The position numbers and the translations under genes were made by a program. Under the pieces are notes generated by a model that did not search any database, was not told where the DNA came from, and saw only the letters and a program-made list of their open reading frames with translations. A stretch of DNA of 64,000 bases from Streptococcus sp. Marseille-Q6470 (GTDB lineage: Bacteria; Bacillota; Bacilli; Lactobacillales; Streptococcaceae). Location of the stretch: NCBI RefSeq assembly GCF_946902905.1, contig NZ_OX336385.1, forward strand, positions 744,001 to 808,000, given 5' to 3'. This document shows, piece by piece, positions 1 through 9,443 of this stretch (position 1 is the first letter of the stretch; each line of letters starts with the position of its first letter).

Positions 1-297
1 TGCTAGTTCATCCATGTCAGGAAGGTCTGCCAAATCCTCAAAATCCAAGTTTTGGTCGATCTTAGACTTGGTTACAAAGACATCAACCTTATCAGGCTTC
101 GGTGTCACTCGGAAGCTAAGCATACCTGTATCCAAGAAACTGTCTGGCATCTCTAACTCATCCAGAATGGCATAGAAAAACTCTTCTGTTTTTTCTTGTG
201 GAACGAGAAAGTCTGCGATTTCCATTCCACGATCCATCAAATCTTCTAAAGACATAGTGATCTTTAATGTCGTATCACTGATTTGTTTCATTTTCAT
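1..297 (-). CDS. mecA: Adapter protein MecA, N-terminal part (cut by window edge)
   Basis: The first 99 codons are present; the rest lies beyond base 1. The protein begins [20 protein letters not shown], the usual N-terminal substrate-binding domain of Gram-positive MecA adapters. In this family MecA brings unfolded proteins and competence factors to ClpC for degradation by ClpCP; this is family knowledge, as the ClpC-binding C-terminal domain is not in the window. The start is the ATG at 297-295. It is divergent from the flippase gene at 422, with 124 bp between them for both promoters. Confidence 0.93.
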   Translation of the reverse strand, partial: MKMKQISDTTLKITMSLEDLMDRGMEIADFLVPQEKTEEFFYAILDELEMPDSFLDTGMLSFRVTPKPDKVDVFVTKSKIDQNLDFEDLADLPDMDELA

Positions 298-375
298 AGT
301 TCGTAACCTCATACTTTCAGTTCTATCTATTATACAAGATTTAGATAATTTTATCAAAAGAATGGCGTTGGAATG

Positions 376-384
376 TGATATAAT
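376..384 (+). promoter_or_regulatory. Extended -10 promoter for the flippase gene
   Basis: TGATATAAT at 376-384 fits the TGnTATAAT extended -10 common in streptococci. It ends 37 nt before the flippase ATG at 422. No clear -35 is visible, which is usual for this promoter class. Confidence 0.6.
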
Positions 385-421
385 ACTAGTATCTATTTTA
401 GAATGTAAGAAAGAAAGTTTC

Positions 422-1900
422 ATGAAAAATATAAAAGTTAACGCTTTGGCTAGCTTGCTGGTCAATATTTTAAACATCGTGTTTCCCCTGATTACTAATC
501 CCTATCTAACGCGAATTCTAAGTAAATCAAATTATGGTTACTTTAATACAGCAAATACCTGGGCAAGCTTTGTCATTCCACTTGCTGCTTTTGGGATTTA
601 TAATTATGGGATTCGAGCAATCAGTAAAGTAAAAGATGACAAAAGTAAGATTAATTATGTCTTTTCTAAGTTGTTCTATATATCAGTCATTACTTCAGTA
701 GTAACAACCGCTATTTATTTCCTCTTTATTTATTTTGATACTAGTATTGTCAATCTAAAAATTCTTTACTATATCCTTGGAATTCAAGCTCTCTTCCAAT
801 TTCTAAATATCGAATGGATGAATGAAGCCTATGAGAATTATTCTTTTATCCTCTATAAAACACTAGTGATTCGTATTGGAATGTTGGTTGCTATCTTCGC
901 CTTCGTTAAGACACCTGATGATATTGTTCCTTATGCCACAATCATGAGTGCGACAACCATTATCAACTATCTACTTAGCTTCCTTTGGATTAAACGAGAG
1001 GTTTCCTTTGTCAAGATTCAACTCCTCGAACTTCTCAAATCTTCTAAGCCTCTTATGACTATGCTACTCCTAGCAAATGCTAATATGCTCTATACCTTGC
1101 TAGACCGTATGTTCATCACTAAAGGACCTGATGAGAATTTCATCTCCTACTACACCATTGCCTCAAGTATTGTAATGCTGATTGCTAATGTCCTCAGCGG
1201 AGCCATTAATGTCAGCATTCCACGACTTGGTTACTATTTAGGAAAAAAAGATTTTAATTCTTATAAGTATTTGGTCAATCAGGGCGCATCCCTCTTTTAC
1301 TTCCTCATGATTCCTACCAGTATTGGTATCATGGTTTTAGGTACCTATGCTACAGTTATCTATTCTTCTGAGAAATATCTAGAAGCAGGAATTGTAACAA
1401 GCGTCTTTGCCTTTCGAACCATTATCTGGGCTATCGAATTAATCCTTGGAAAGCAAATCATCTTTATCAATGACCACGAAAACCGATTAACAGCCTTTTA
1501 CTTTATCGGTGGTGGTGTCAATGTAGTCCTAAACTCACTACTCATTTTCAATAATATCTTTAGTCCTGAATACTACATTGGAACGACCATTATAGCTGAA
1601 TCAATCGTAGTTCTGCTAGAAATTCGTTTTATTCAAAAGCACAAACTATTGGATTTGAGAGAGATTTTTACAACCTTGGCTCGCTACACAATCGTGTCAC
1701 TTGGTTTCATCCCAATTTATTATATTTTTAAAACCCTCTTCCAAGTTCACAGCTATGAAGTTACGATGAATATGATCAGCATGGTTCTTTCTACAATCGC
1801 AGCTTGTGGCATTTATTACGCTATCACACTCTTTATTATCAAAGATAAAACACTTCATTATGCACTTGACTTAGTTCGTGCTAAAATCAAAAGAAGTTAA
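422..1900 (+). CDS. TacF/RfbX-type polysaccharide repeat-unit flippase
   Basis: A polytopic membrane protein of 492 aa with about 12-14 hydrophobic segments and no soluble domain, typical of the Wzx/MOP flippase family. These move undecaprenyl-linked glycan units across the membrane. The N-terminus ([20 protein letters not shown]) and motifs such as NYGIRAIS and [13 protein letters not shown] resemble pneumococcal TacF, the teichoic-acid flippase, as I remember it; the exact substrate is inferred. The open frame extends upstream to 257, but that would run into mecA; the ATG at 422 follows a GAAAGAAAG ribosome-binding region and an extended -10. It is transcribed opposite to the glycopolymer operon it probably serves, and a broken paralogue lies at 4007-4606. 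Confidence 0.85.
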   Translation: MKNIKVNALASLLVNILNIVFPLITNPYLTRILSKSNYGYFNTANTWASFVIPLAAFGIYNYGIRAISKVKDDKSKINYVFSKLFYISVITSVVTTAIYFLFIYFDTSIVNLKILYYILGIQALFQFLNIEWMNEAYENYSFILYKTLVIRIGMLVAIFAFVKTPDDIVPYATIMSATTIINYLLSFLWIKREVSFVKIQLLELLKSSKPLMTMLLLANANMLYTLLDRMFITKGPDENFISYYTIASSIVMLIANVLSGAINVSIPRLGYYLGKKDFNSYKYLVNQGASLFYFLMIPTSIGIMVLGTYATVIYSSEKYLEAGIVTSVFAFRTIIWAIELILGKQIIFINDHENRLTAFYFIGGGVNVVLNSLLIFNNIFSPEYYIGTTIIAESIVVLLEIRFIQKHKLLDLREIFTTLARYTIVSLGFIPIYYIFKTLFQVHSYEVTMNMISMVLSTIAACGIYYAITLFIIKDKTLHYALDLVRAKIKRS

Positions 1901-1949
1901 CAAAACACCTATAAGGCTGAATGTACTGACCCCAAAAAGTTAGACAATT

Positions 1950-2528
1950 AATTTATCCAAAGGATTTAGTTCTGTATTGCACAGGACTGAGTCCTTTTAG
2001 TTTTACCTTAATTCTCTTGTTGTAATAACCAATATAGTCTACAATGGCTTATTTCATTTGTTTAAGTGTCTTAAACATTTTCTAGTAACCATGAAACATT
2101 TCGGATTGCAAAATGCCTAAGAAGGATTCCACCATGCCATTGTCTGGATTATTCCACTTATGCGAAATGGAGGGACGAATCCCCTTATTCTTTAAATACT
2201 GATGATCAGAATTGTACTGGCATTACCAGACTTGGTCACTATGGGGAATTGTATTTTTGTAGTAATCCTCTGTAAAGACTTGTTCTAGCTTTGCTTTCAC
2301 TTGTATCAAATTCGGTAACATAGAAAGATTATAAGTGATAATTTCACTATTAAAGCCATCTAAAACTGGCAATAAATAGAATTTTTGGTTGCTTACCGAA
2401 ATGGCAATTTTTGTAACATCTGTGTATCGCTTTCCCATTCGTTTGGATGATTAAAATTTGTGTTGAATAAGATTGTCTGCTTTCTGAGTTTATTGATTTG
2501 AACTCGGTCCTCATAAGTTAATTTCATA
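1950..2528 (-). pseudogene. Transposase remnant (orfA start fused to degraded orfB end)
   Basis: The longest open piece, 2223-2438, encodes 71 aa with the integrase-core pattern of IS3 OrfB (KRYTDVTKIAIS, FYLLPVLDGFNSEIITY, HSDQVW). Reading on, HKWNNPDNGMVESFLGILQ and YYNKRIKVKLKGLSPVQY match the conserved C-terminal transposase region with its DDE glutamate, but are interrupted by stops after FHGY and KQMK. The orfA portion is truncated. No functional transposase can be made. Confidence 0.85.
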
Positions 2529-2530
2529 AT

Positions 2531-2574
2531 AAAAACACCCCAAAAGTTAGATTTTGTGTCTAACTTTTGGGGTG
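2531..2574 (-). terminator. Perfect 16-bp hairpin with T-tract at the IS end
   Basis: Bases 2536-2551 and 2559-2574 are perfect inverted copies with a 7-nt loop. Read on the minus strand the stem is followed by TTTTTATT. It lies about 30 nt after the stop of the Wzy-like gene and just before the IS orfA start. It could end the surface-polymer operon, and IS elements of this kind often block incoming transcription this way. Confidence 0.7.
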
Positions 2575-2604
2575 CACTTCACTGGGAAGCCAGTCGGTCT
2601 TTTA

Positions 2605-3975
2605 TTATTGTTGTTCAATTTGCTTCAAATATCCATTATTTAGGTAACTAAGCGATACATGCAATACTAGTCCTAATATTGAGAATCCATACATAGTAGC
2701 ACTAATAAACATATTTGTAACACCAAGAATAATTAATCCAATTAAAATAAATTCAATGATTAAATTCTCGTTATTTGTTTTAAATTCATTTTTAATAGTT
2801 GAAATAATTGGCTTACCAACATACCAGAAGAATGCCAACAGTGCAATAAACCCACTATAGAATAAAATCTCTAAATAACCGTTATGAACGCGATAACTCT
2901 TTTTAACAATGTAACTGCCTGGTTCTATTTCCTTAGCAATTTTTTCCCAGTTTCCAGATGTATATCCAAAGATTGGTCTTTTCGCTGAGAATTTAATTGC
3001 ATCTTGCCAAATGGAAAAACGGTTATTTGAAATATTCTTTGCATCTGTGTCATTTCGTTCAAGAGTTGCTAACACTTTATAATTCCCTGTATTTTTATGC
3101 TCTTGATTTAATTTTGAAATCACAGACGTATTTTCTTTTAAGATTATTTGCGAACCATGATATATACATTGATAAGCTCCAACTGTAATGACAGCAAATA
3201 TAGCAACATTTAATAGTTGTTTTTTTCTATTTTTCTTAAAGAAAGCCACAATTGCGATATAAACAAATATTACAGTAATAATAATTAAGGAAGTCCTTGA
3301 ACCTGAAAGTACAATATAAGTATAGTTAAATAAAATAGATAAATAACATAGTATTTTGAAAATCTTTGTAACTTTATTTTGTAAATATCCAAGATAAGTA
3401 ATGGTTAATAAAGATACTACGGATTGAATATTGGGATCCGTAAATACCCCAAACAAACGAGAATCGATAAAACCTTGTCTATAGACATTGCCTTTATATG
3501 ATTCAATGATATATCCGTCAAAAGTCACAAATTGTAATAAAGAAGCCAAGACTGCTCCTGTAGACATTACTGCAACTACTCCACCGATACACAATAACGT
3601 TTTATCAGCTTCCTCTTTCTTAATAAAACTGATAAAAGGATAAATTGAAAAGAAATAGACGAAGAATACAATTAAGTCCTTTACATTATCTACATAGCCA
3701 TATTTCATATTCACAACAAGTGATACGATAATCACAACAAACAGAAGAATTAAAGGACGTATTCCTCTTGTATTCTTTAACGCATTCTTTACTAGAATAT
3801 TATAAAGTCCAAAAATAACTCCAGACACACTTAGTAAAATAGTGACATAGCTATTTGCATTAAAGAAGTTTAACGGAACAATAATACTTGCCATCAGATA
3901 AATACTGAAAATAAGCAAGTATGAAATTCCAAATCTAAAATAATTTCGTTCGAAAAAGTCTAATATTTTCATCAT
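2605..3975 (-). CDS. Wzy/O-antigen ligase-family polymerase, possible teichoic-acid polymerase
   Basis: A 456-aa integral membrane protein with about 10-12 hydrophobic segments and one large extracellular loop (roughly residues 270-380). The loop has the Wzy_C-type signature NNRFSIWQDAIKFSAKRPIFG followed by RVHNGYLEILFYSG. Members polymerise or ligate lipid-linked repeat units on the outer face of the membrane. It sits at the end of an operon with LicD and GT2 genes, so polymerising the teichoic-acid chain is a plausible but unproven job. The start is one of two adjacent ATGs (3975 or 3972). The nearest strong Shine-Dalgarno (AAGGAGGG, 4003-4010) is unusually far, about 25 nt upstream. Confidence 0.8.
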   Translation of the reverse strand: MMKILDFFERNYFRFGISYLLIFSIYLMASIIVPLNFFNANSYVTILLSVSGVIFGLYNILVKNALKNTRGIRPLILLFVVIIVSLVVNMKYGYVDNVKDLIVFFVYFFSIYPFISFIKKEEADKTLLCIGGVVAVMSTGAVLASLLQFVTFDGYIIESYKGNVYRQGFIDSRLFGVFTDPNIQSVVSLLTITYLGYLQNKVTKIFKILCYLSILFNYTYIVLSGSRTSLIIITVIFVYIAIVAFFKKNRKKQLLNVAIFAVITVGAYQCIYHGSQIILKENTSVISKLNQEHKNTGNYKVLATLERNDTDAKNISNNRFSIWQDAIKFSAKRPIFGYTSGNWEKIAKEIEPGSYIVKKSYRVHNGYLEILFYSGFIALLAFFWYVGKPIISTIKNEFKTNNENLIIEFILIGLIILGVTNMFISATMYGFSILGLVLHVSLSYLNNGYLKQIEQQ

Positions 3976-4006
3976 ATATTTGTATAACTGTGTATACTTT
4001 CCCTCC

Positions 4007-4606
4007 TTAAAGTTTGATAACTTTCTTCAAATCGCCAGTAACAATTGCGAATATCGCATAATAGACGACACAACTAACAACTACAAATTCTGTATTCATT
4101 AAAAAACTTTTGACATTTGGTATTCAAATGGGATGAAATAGTCCACCGCTAATTTAAATGCCACAAAAGGTAGAGAAGCGATAGTGTATCGAGTAAATGT
4201 ATTTATAATTTTTCTCACATCATATAGCGAGCGATCACGAATAAACTTCACTTCTAACATTAAAACAATGATTTTAGCGATCAGAGTTGTTAAAATATAA
4301 AATTCTGGATTTTCAATTCCGAGTAAATACAGCCCACTGTTAAATATCAGATTAAAGAATCTCCCGATAAAATAGATTTTTGTCAAACTTAATTCATGTC
4401 CCTTAAGAAAGATAATTTGGTTAGCAAAAATCGTATCTAACGTCCATGTCAAAATTCGAATGGAACAAATAATCATTGTTGGAACAGCTAAAATATATTT
4501 AGACCCTGCATATAAGAAGATAATTGATTGACTCACACAGGCTAATCCAACCGATATCGGTACCACTAGAAACAAGAGCATTCACTTTAATGTTATTTTT
4601 ACTCAT
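4007..4606 (-). pseudogene. Internally deleted and frameshifted TacF-like flippase
   Basis: From the ATG at 4606 the frame reads MSKNNIKVNALVS, matching the start of the intact flippase at 422 ([11 protein letters not shown]), then jumps out of frame to flippase C-terminal sequence. The open segment 4099-4581 encodes LACVSQSIIFLYAGSKYI, NQIIFLKGHELSLTKIYFIG and FIRDRSLYDVRKIINTFTRY, which line up with the last third of the intact protein ([26 protein letters not shown]). The extreme C-terminus (CVVYYAIFAIVTGDLKKVIKL, stop at 4007) continues in another frame. About 300 codons are missing. It occupies the position an operon flippase would have. Confidence 0.85.
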
Positions 4607-4624
4607 TTTACACTCTTTCATTAT

Positions 4625-5341
4625 TTAAGTCAATTCAACACTTGCTTCAGCAGTATCTACTGGTACGTAGATTGGATTTTTTCTCCAATCATAATTAGTG
4701 TTAGGGATTAGATAATCCTCTCCGTAATAACCTTTTAGATAATCTACTGGATTTGTAGGAACATACGCTGTTGCATCCATAAAGTTTACTTGTTCCAACT
4801 CTTCCATTGGAAGTTCATAATAAAAAGCTTCAATATCTACAGGTTTATTTAAGGCATTCATTCCGTACCAAATCATCGTAGTAGAAATAACTTTTTCATT
4901 CACCCGTTCAAACAAAATAATATCTACATTCAATCCGTTATATGAGAATGAAATCTCCTTCACATCACCTTTATAGACTAACTTACGATTTAAAACAAAA
5001 TTTCTTTCAGCTAAAAACTCATTAATTCTATCTAATTCTGAAGCGTCTTCTGGATTTAACATTGCAAAATCCATATCAATATCATGAGCAAGAATAGCGC
5101 CTTCTCTCACATATCCTAATAATGTACCCGCTTCAATCCAGATTTTATGACCAAGTTGATTGTTCACTTCTTCAAATTCTTTTAAAATTTGATGAGCATT
5201 CTCTTTTAAAAGCTTTTGACGATCGCCATCAATTTTTTTATTAGCTATGTTGTTCAATTTATTAATGATTGGTAGCTGTAAAAACTTCTCTTTTTTGTCT
5301 CCTAACAAATGAGCCATCGTTGATTTTAGCCATTTTAACAT
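4625..5341 (-). CDS. LicD/fukutin-family phosphotransferase-like protein
   Basis: A 238-aa protein with the nucleotidyltransferase-fold core of the LicD family: WIEAGTLLGYVREGAIL (residues 68-84) followed by HDIDMD (86-91), the likely metal-binding acidic motif. LicD proteins transfer phosphocholine or other phospho-groups onto teichoic acids or capsules; the donor here is unknown. There are no strong membrane segments, so it should act in the cytoplasm. It is 14 nt downstream of the GT2 gene and 18 nt before the flippase pseudogene. It is distinct in sequence and length from the second LicD protein at 6296. Confidence 0.78.
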   Translation of the reverse strand: MLKWLKSTMAHLLGDKKEKFLQLPIINKLNNIANKKIDGDRQKLLKENAHQILKEFEEVNNQLGHKIWIEAGTLLGYVREGAILAHDIDMDFAMLNPEDASELDRINEFLAERNFVLNRKLVYKGDVKEISFSYNGLNVDIILFERVNEKVISTTMIWYGMNALNKPVDIEAFYYELPMEELEQVNFMDATAYVPTNPVDYLKGYYGEDYLIPNTNYDWRKNPIYVPVDTAEASVELT

Positions 5342-5355
5342 ATCGTGTCTACTCC

Positions 5356-6312
5356 CTAAACTCTTTTAAGAATTACTTTATAGAGATTCTTATTAATTAA
5401 CAGCGCCATGAAAGATAACTTTCTTTTACTGTTAAATAAAGAATTATTTAAAATGAATCTCTTGTTTTTCTTCAAATATTGAATGAGTTCAATTTCCAAC
5501 TTCTCGTCCTTATATTCCTCATCCTTAAGTAATCTATCTAAAACATAAAAATATGCCCAACAGATACGTGTATCTGCCTGATATTTCAAGTTTGGATATT
5601 TATCAGAAACGATTTTAGCATTTTGCTCATAAGCTTCAATCACATTTAAAAATTTTAATGAGAACTTTTGTGTAGTAATACTATTTTCGCGATGAACATA
5701 ATAATACTTCTTCTCATTGGTTGCAACAACCTTCTGACACTGATCCAATAAACGAATCATAATAAAGGCGTCTTCAGCAATTTTTCCAACTTCAAATCTC
5801 AGTTGGTTAAACAACTCTTTTTTATAGAGTTTATTAACAGCTGTCACTGACAATACCTTAGCTTCCATGACCATTTTTATGGCTTCTTCTGAAGAAAGTT
5901 CCCAAGTTTGAATCTCTGAAACTTGTTCTTCAGGAATCTGATGAAAGACATCGTAGTGGCCACACATTGATAAATCTGCATTCGACTCTCTCAAATGACG
6001 ATAGAGTGTTTCGTACATATCTTCGTCAATATAATCATCACTATCAATAAAGCCAATCAAATCCGAACTAGCATGATCAATTCCAGTATTTCTAGCTGCA
6101 GATAGTCCACCATTTTCTTTATGAATCACACGAATTCGTTGGTCTCTCAGTGCTAGCTTATCACATAGTTCACCACTAGTATCTGTTGAACCATCATTTA
6201 TAAGTAGCAATTCAAAATTGGTATAAGTCTGCTTTAAAATCGACTCTACACAGCGTTCCAAATAAGCTTCCACATTATAGACTGGAACAATGATACTAAT
6301 TTTTTCTTGCAT
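5356..6312 (-). CDS. Family 2 glycosyltransferase (surface glycopolymer)
   Basis: A 318-aa protein with a GT-A fold N-terminus: SIIVPVYN (residues 6-13), INDGSTDTSG (38-47), GLSAARNTG (69-77) and the metal-binding FIDSDD (88-93). It should add one sugar from a nucleotide donor to a lipid-linked acceptor at the inner membrane face. The C-terminal half is helical and variable, so the sugar cannot be predicted. The start overlaps the end of the upstream licD-like gene by 17 bp, indicating translational coupling and joint expression. Confidence 0.88.
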   Translation of the reverse strand: MQEKISIIVPVYNVEAYLERCVESILKQTYTNFELLLINDGSTDTSGELCDKLALRDQRIRVIHKENGGLSAARNTGIDHASSDLIGFIDSDDYIDEDMYETLYRHLRESNADLSMCGHYDVFHQIPEEQVSEIQTWELSSEEAIKMVMEAKVLSVTAVNKLYKKELFNQLRFEVGKIAEDAFIMIRLLDQCQKVVATNEKKYYYVHRENSITTQKFSLKFLNVIEAYEQNAKIVSDKYPNLKYQADTRICWAYFYVLDRLLKDEEYKDEKLEIELIQYLKKNKRFILNNSLFNSKRKLSFMALLINKNLYKVILKRV

Positions 6313-7141
6313 TGTATTCTCCCATATATTCTCTATAACTCTTATCCATATCTGCTATGACTGCATCGTGGTGAGGGACTTGCTTATCAGCTGGAGGCGG
6401 CGTCATGTAATCACCAAAAGCTGTGCTAAGATAGGCATCATAACCAACAGGAATAGGCATTTCTGTTCCTTCAAATGGCAAGAAAATATTGTCTTCAAAG
6501 GCTTGGATTGGATATTTGTTTTTCATGTAGCCAGGCCCTGAACATAATTCTGTAATGCCATCACTTTCAGAAAGTCCATACTTGGTCATTTCTTTCTCGG
6601 CCTTTTTCCAGATGCGATAGCGAAGTGACTTTGGTGTCAATCCTAACAAAATAGTGCTACCCCACTTCATGAGAGCTCCATGTTTTTCTGGGATGGTTTG
6701 TGCACAAAATAGGGAATAAATCAAAGCCCAGCGAACTTGTTTTTTCCGCTCTACTGGATTTTTAGGATAATAGTCCAAGGGAAGAACGTCTAAAGCCAGG
6801 CCATGAGGAAGATCTAAATCCTGCTGATAGGGTTTGATGCAAGTTGTTTCCTTATCTCGAATGGTGATAAAGAGGTTACGGTCCACATAGTCTTTGTGAC
6901 TCTTTGACAAGAAATAACGCTCATCGGCATATTGAGGCCATAATTCTGCTAGTTTTTCATAGTCCTTTCGCGGCATAAAGAAGTCCAAATCATCATCCCA
7001 AGGGATAAAGCCTTTATTTCGTAAGGCTCCAATAGCTCCTCCCCCACATAAATAGCAGAGCAAGTCGTGTTCTTTACAAAAGGCGACAAAATATTCAGCC
7101 ATTTCTAAGCTACGGGCTTGAATTGCCTTTAAATCACTCAT
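6296..7141 (-). CDS. LicD-family phosphotransferase (LicD3-like)
   Basis: A 281-aa LicD-family protein. The core reads CGGGAIGALRNKGFIPWDDDLDF (residues 32-54) with the acidic cluster D49-D53, then MPRKDY. Family members move phosphocholine or similar groups to teichoic-acid sugars. From memory, pneumococcus has a LicD protein just downstream of psr as here; LicD3 is my best match. It is the first gene of the leftward surface-polymer operon, with an extended -10 promoter at 7179-7187 and a terminator separating it from psr. The glutamate- and arginine-rich start context (GAGGAAGAG) provides the ribosome-binding site. Confidence 0.85.
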   Translation of the reverse strand: MSDLKAIQARSLEMAEYFVAFCKEHDLLCYLCGGGAIGALRNKGFIPWDDDLDFFMPRKDYEKLAELWPQYADERYFLSKSHKDYVDRNLFITIRDKETTCIKPYQQDLDLPHGLALDVLPLDYYPKNPVERKKQVRWALIYSLFCAQTIPEKHGALMKWGSTILLGLTPKSLRYRIWKKAEKEMTKYGLSESDGITELCSGPGYMKNKYPIQAFEDNIFLPFEGTEMPIPVGYDAYLSTAFGDYMTPPPADKQVPHHDAVIADMDKSYREYMGEYNARKN

Positions 7142-7178
7142 CTCATTCTCTTCCTCTTCTATAGAATTACATCATTTC

Positions 7179-7187
7179 ATTATACCA
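7179..7187 (-). promoter_or_regulatory. Promoter of the LicD/GT operon
   Basis: On the minus strand TGGTATAAT (extended -10; TATAAT is the complement of 7179-7184) lies 37 nt before the LicD start. It is directly downstream of the psr terminator, so the operon has its own promoter. Confidence 0.65.
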
Positions 7188-7219
7188 TAAAAATGGTCAA
7201 AAAATCCATCTAATTATGG

Positions 7220-7268
7220 AAAAATCAAAGCCGGAAACACCTATAAAATTAGATGTTTCAAGCTTTGA
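7220..7268 (-). terminator. Terminator after psr
   Basis: On the minus strand TCAAAGC and GAAACA arms pair with TGTTTC and GCTTTGA (7225-7268), followed by TTTTT (7220-7224). It ends the aro-pheA-psr transcript and separates it from the LicD operon. Confidence 0.75.
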
Positions 7269-7282
7269 CCGATTGTTACATA

Positions 7283-8602
7283 TTATCTAAATCCCATTTG
7301 GGCTAGCTTGTTTTGATAAGCCTTTTGATCCACTCGGAGTGCTTGGCCTCCATAGACATCATAGTCATCTACCCAGTCTCCAAGTTCCGGTACTGTAAGT
7401 CTCTCAATACCGTTCTGACCTCCTTCAAGTACGGATAATCCGTTGGTCAATAAGAAGGTATAAGGAAGGTTTGTAGATGTCATGGCGAATACTTTACCAA
7501 GTGCTTCTGAACCTGTGAATAGTTTTGTAGGATCCTTAATCTGCTGCAAGACAGCTGTCATGACTTGTTGTTGTCTACGAGTACGGCCATAGTCCCCTTC
7601 ATCATCATCACGGAAACGTGCATAGTTGAGAAGAGTAGAACCATTCATTTGTTGCGTTCCGGCTTTAATAGTTTGTGTTGGTGATTCTGTTTCTGTCGCA
7701 TGCAAGTCATCACCAACTGTCGCTTCTGTAACTGGAACTCCATTTAGAGTTGAAAACTGAGCATCAATGGTCACTCCATCAGGGAAAAGCGTGTCAATGG
7801 CAGTCGCAAAAGCTTGGAAATCTACAAGGGCATAGTATTTGATATCTAAGTCAAAATTATCTTTAAGGACCTTACGCACCATTTCAGCCCCTTGTTTTCC
7901 TTCTTGTTCACCCAATTCGTAAGCCAAATTCAACTTGTGGTCAACTTGTTTCTGACCATTGATGACTTGGCTATAGCCATCAATGTAAACTAGATTATCA
8001 CGCATAAAGCTTACAAGTTTAAGCTTTTTATCTTTGCCACTTACATTAAGAACCATAATAGAATCGGTCCGTGTTTCTGCACTATTCTGTCCAATACGAC
8101 CATCTGTTCCTAAAATAAGAATATTGACACCGTCTCTTGTATCCTGTCCATTGAAAACTTCAACTTGGGCAGCCTTGGCATCTTTTGATCCATTTGAACT
8201 ATTAGGATTGGCTGATTGGAAACCTTTCAGGAACATAAAAATCATTCCCAATGCTGCGCAAAGCAACAGCATTCCTAGCCAAGCAAGTATCCGTTTAAAT
8301 CGAAAAACTCTTTTTTTCTTTGGTTTCTTCTGCTTAGGAATCTTAGCTTTTGGTTGAGGCAGACTAGTACGTCGACTAGCACGGCTGCGATTCGTATAAC
8401 TCGGAAGACCTGTGTTCAATTCAGTGTATTCTTGATTTTCTACTTCTTCTTGGACAACGGAGCGCACTTCTTGTTGACCATCCAGCTTAGCTTGTAAAAA
8501 AGCAAACTCTCGCTTTTCTTTATCATTTAGATAGTGGATGTTTTTTAATAGATAGTCGTAACGTAGTCTTTCATGGTGTGTCAAAGGATTCTCTCTAGTC
8601 AT
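7283..8602 (-). CDS. psr: LytR-CpsA-Psr (LCP) family glycopolymer transferase
   Basis: A 439-aa protein with a basic cytoplasmic tail (residues 1-103, KKPKKKR near 92-98), one membrane helix (about 105-127) and an extracellular LCP domain from about 155: ILILGTDGR, RTDSIMVLN and SFMRDNLVYIDGY, with the arginines and aspartates that bind polyprenyl pyrophosphate. LCP enzymes attach teichoic acids or capsule to peptidoglycan. Pneumococcus has a psr at the same place after the aromatic operon. It overlaps pheA by 4 bp, so it is co-transcribed with amino-acid genes, and it adjoins the LicD operon, which could supply its substrate. Confidence 0.9.
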   Translation of the reverse strand: MTRENPLTHHERLRYDYLLKNIHYLNDKEKREFAFLQAKLDGQQEVRSVVQEEVENQEYTELNTGLPSYTNRSRASRRTSLPQPKAKIPKQKKPKKKRVFRFKRILAWLGMLLLCAALGMIFMFLKGFQSANPNSSNGSKDAKAAQVEVFNGQDTRDGVNILILGTDGRIGQNSAETRTDSIMVLNVSGKDKKLKLVSFMRDNLVYIDGYSQVINGQKQVDHKLNLAYELGEQEGKQGAEMVRKVLKDNFDLDIKYYALVDFQAFATAIDTLFPDGVTIDAQFSTLNGVPVTEATVGDDLHATETESPTQTIKAGTQQMNGSTLLNYARFRDDDEGDYGRTRRQQQVMTAVLQQIKDPTKLFTGSEALGKVFAMTSTNLPYTFLLTNGLSVLEGGQNGIERLTVPELGDWVDDYDVYGGQALRVDQKAYQNKLAQMGFR

Positions 8603-9443
8603 TCCTTCTCCTTTCCTTTATCCTGTATGGTATAGATAGGGTAAGCTCCAAGTATTTTATACTGGATACCAATCGTTTCTAGTTCTTTTTGAGCAAAATG
8701 GACCAGTTCTTTATCAGTATAAGCGACATCAATGATAAAAAAGTATTCCCCCAAGGCAGTTTTTAGGGGACGACTCTCAATCTTCGTCAGATCAATTCCG
8801 CGCCAAGCAAAGGTAGAAAGCGCTTTGTATAATGCACCTGGAAGATTATCCGGCAAGGTCAAAGCTAGACTCATCTTTTCAGAACCTGGACTCAAAGGGA
8901 TTTGTGGTAAGTTAAGCCCCAAAACCCAAAAGCGAGTGAAGTTGGCTTCCATTTCCTGAATATCTTGAGCAATCAGTTCTAAACCATATTCTTCAGCAGA
9001 GCTTTTTGGAGCAATAGCTGCAAATGGTTGATCTGGATGTTCGGAAACGTACCGCGCAGCATAGGCTGTACTTGCCGTTACTTCTAATTGAGCGTCTGGA
9101 AAATGTTCATCGATAAATTTCTTCCCTTGGGCTAATGCCTGCGGATGAGAAAAGATTTTCTCTATTTTAAACTGTCCTGGTACTGCCATCAGCTGTTGAT
9201 GGATTGGCTGAACAATCTCTGCCACAGCTTGAATGCGAGCCTGATGGAAAAGATAGTCTAGGGTCTCATGAACACTACCTTCAATAGAATTTTCAACTGG
9301 CACTACTGAATAGTCTACCAAACCTTGTTCATAGGCCTTGATAACGTCCGTAATATTTGAAAAAGGCTCTAGTTCCTCATGTGGAAAAGCCGTCTGCACA
9401 ACATGGTGCGAAAAAGATCCTTTGGGACCTAGATAGGCAATTT

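Larger units (their letters stand above)
1922..2581 (-). mobile_element. Decayed IS3-family (IS150-group) insertion sequence
   Basis: The ends are imperfect inverted repeats: TGTACTGACCCC at 1922 against TGAAGTGCACCCC read from 2581, each followed by an AAAAGTTAGACA-type sequence. On the minus strand the orfA start is visible (MKLTYEDRVQINKLRKQ, from about 2528), but about 30 codons later it jumps into orfB sequence. The remainder is the OrfB end with in-frame stops. At about 660 bp it is roughly half the length of an intact element. It fills the space between the flippase gene and the Wzy-like gene. I did not identify a target duplication. Confidence 0.85.

Noticed and set aside
257..421. 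Longer N-terminus for the flippase (from 257)
   Set aside because: It would overlap the mecA start and its promoter; the extended -10 at 376-384 lies inside it, and the family start matches the ATG at 422.
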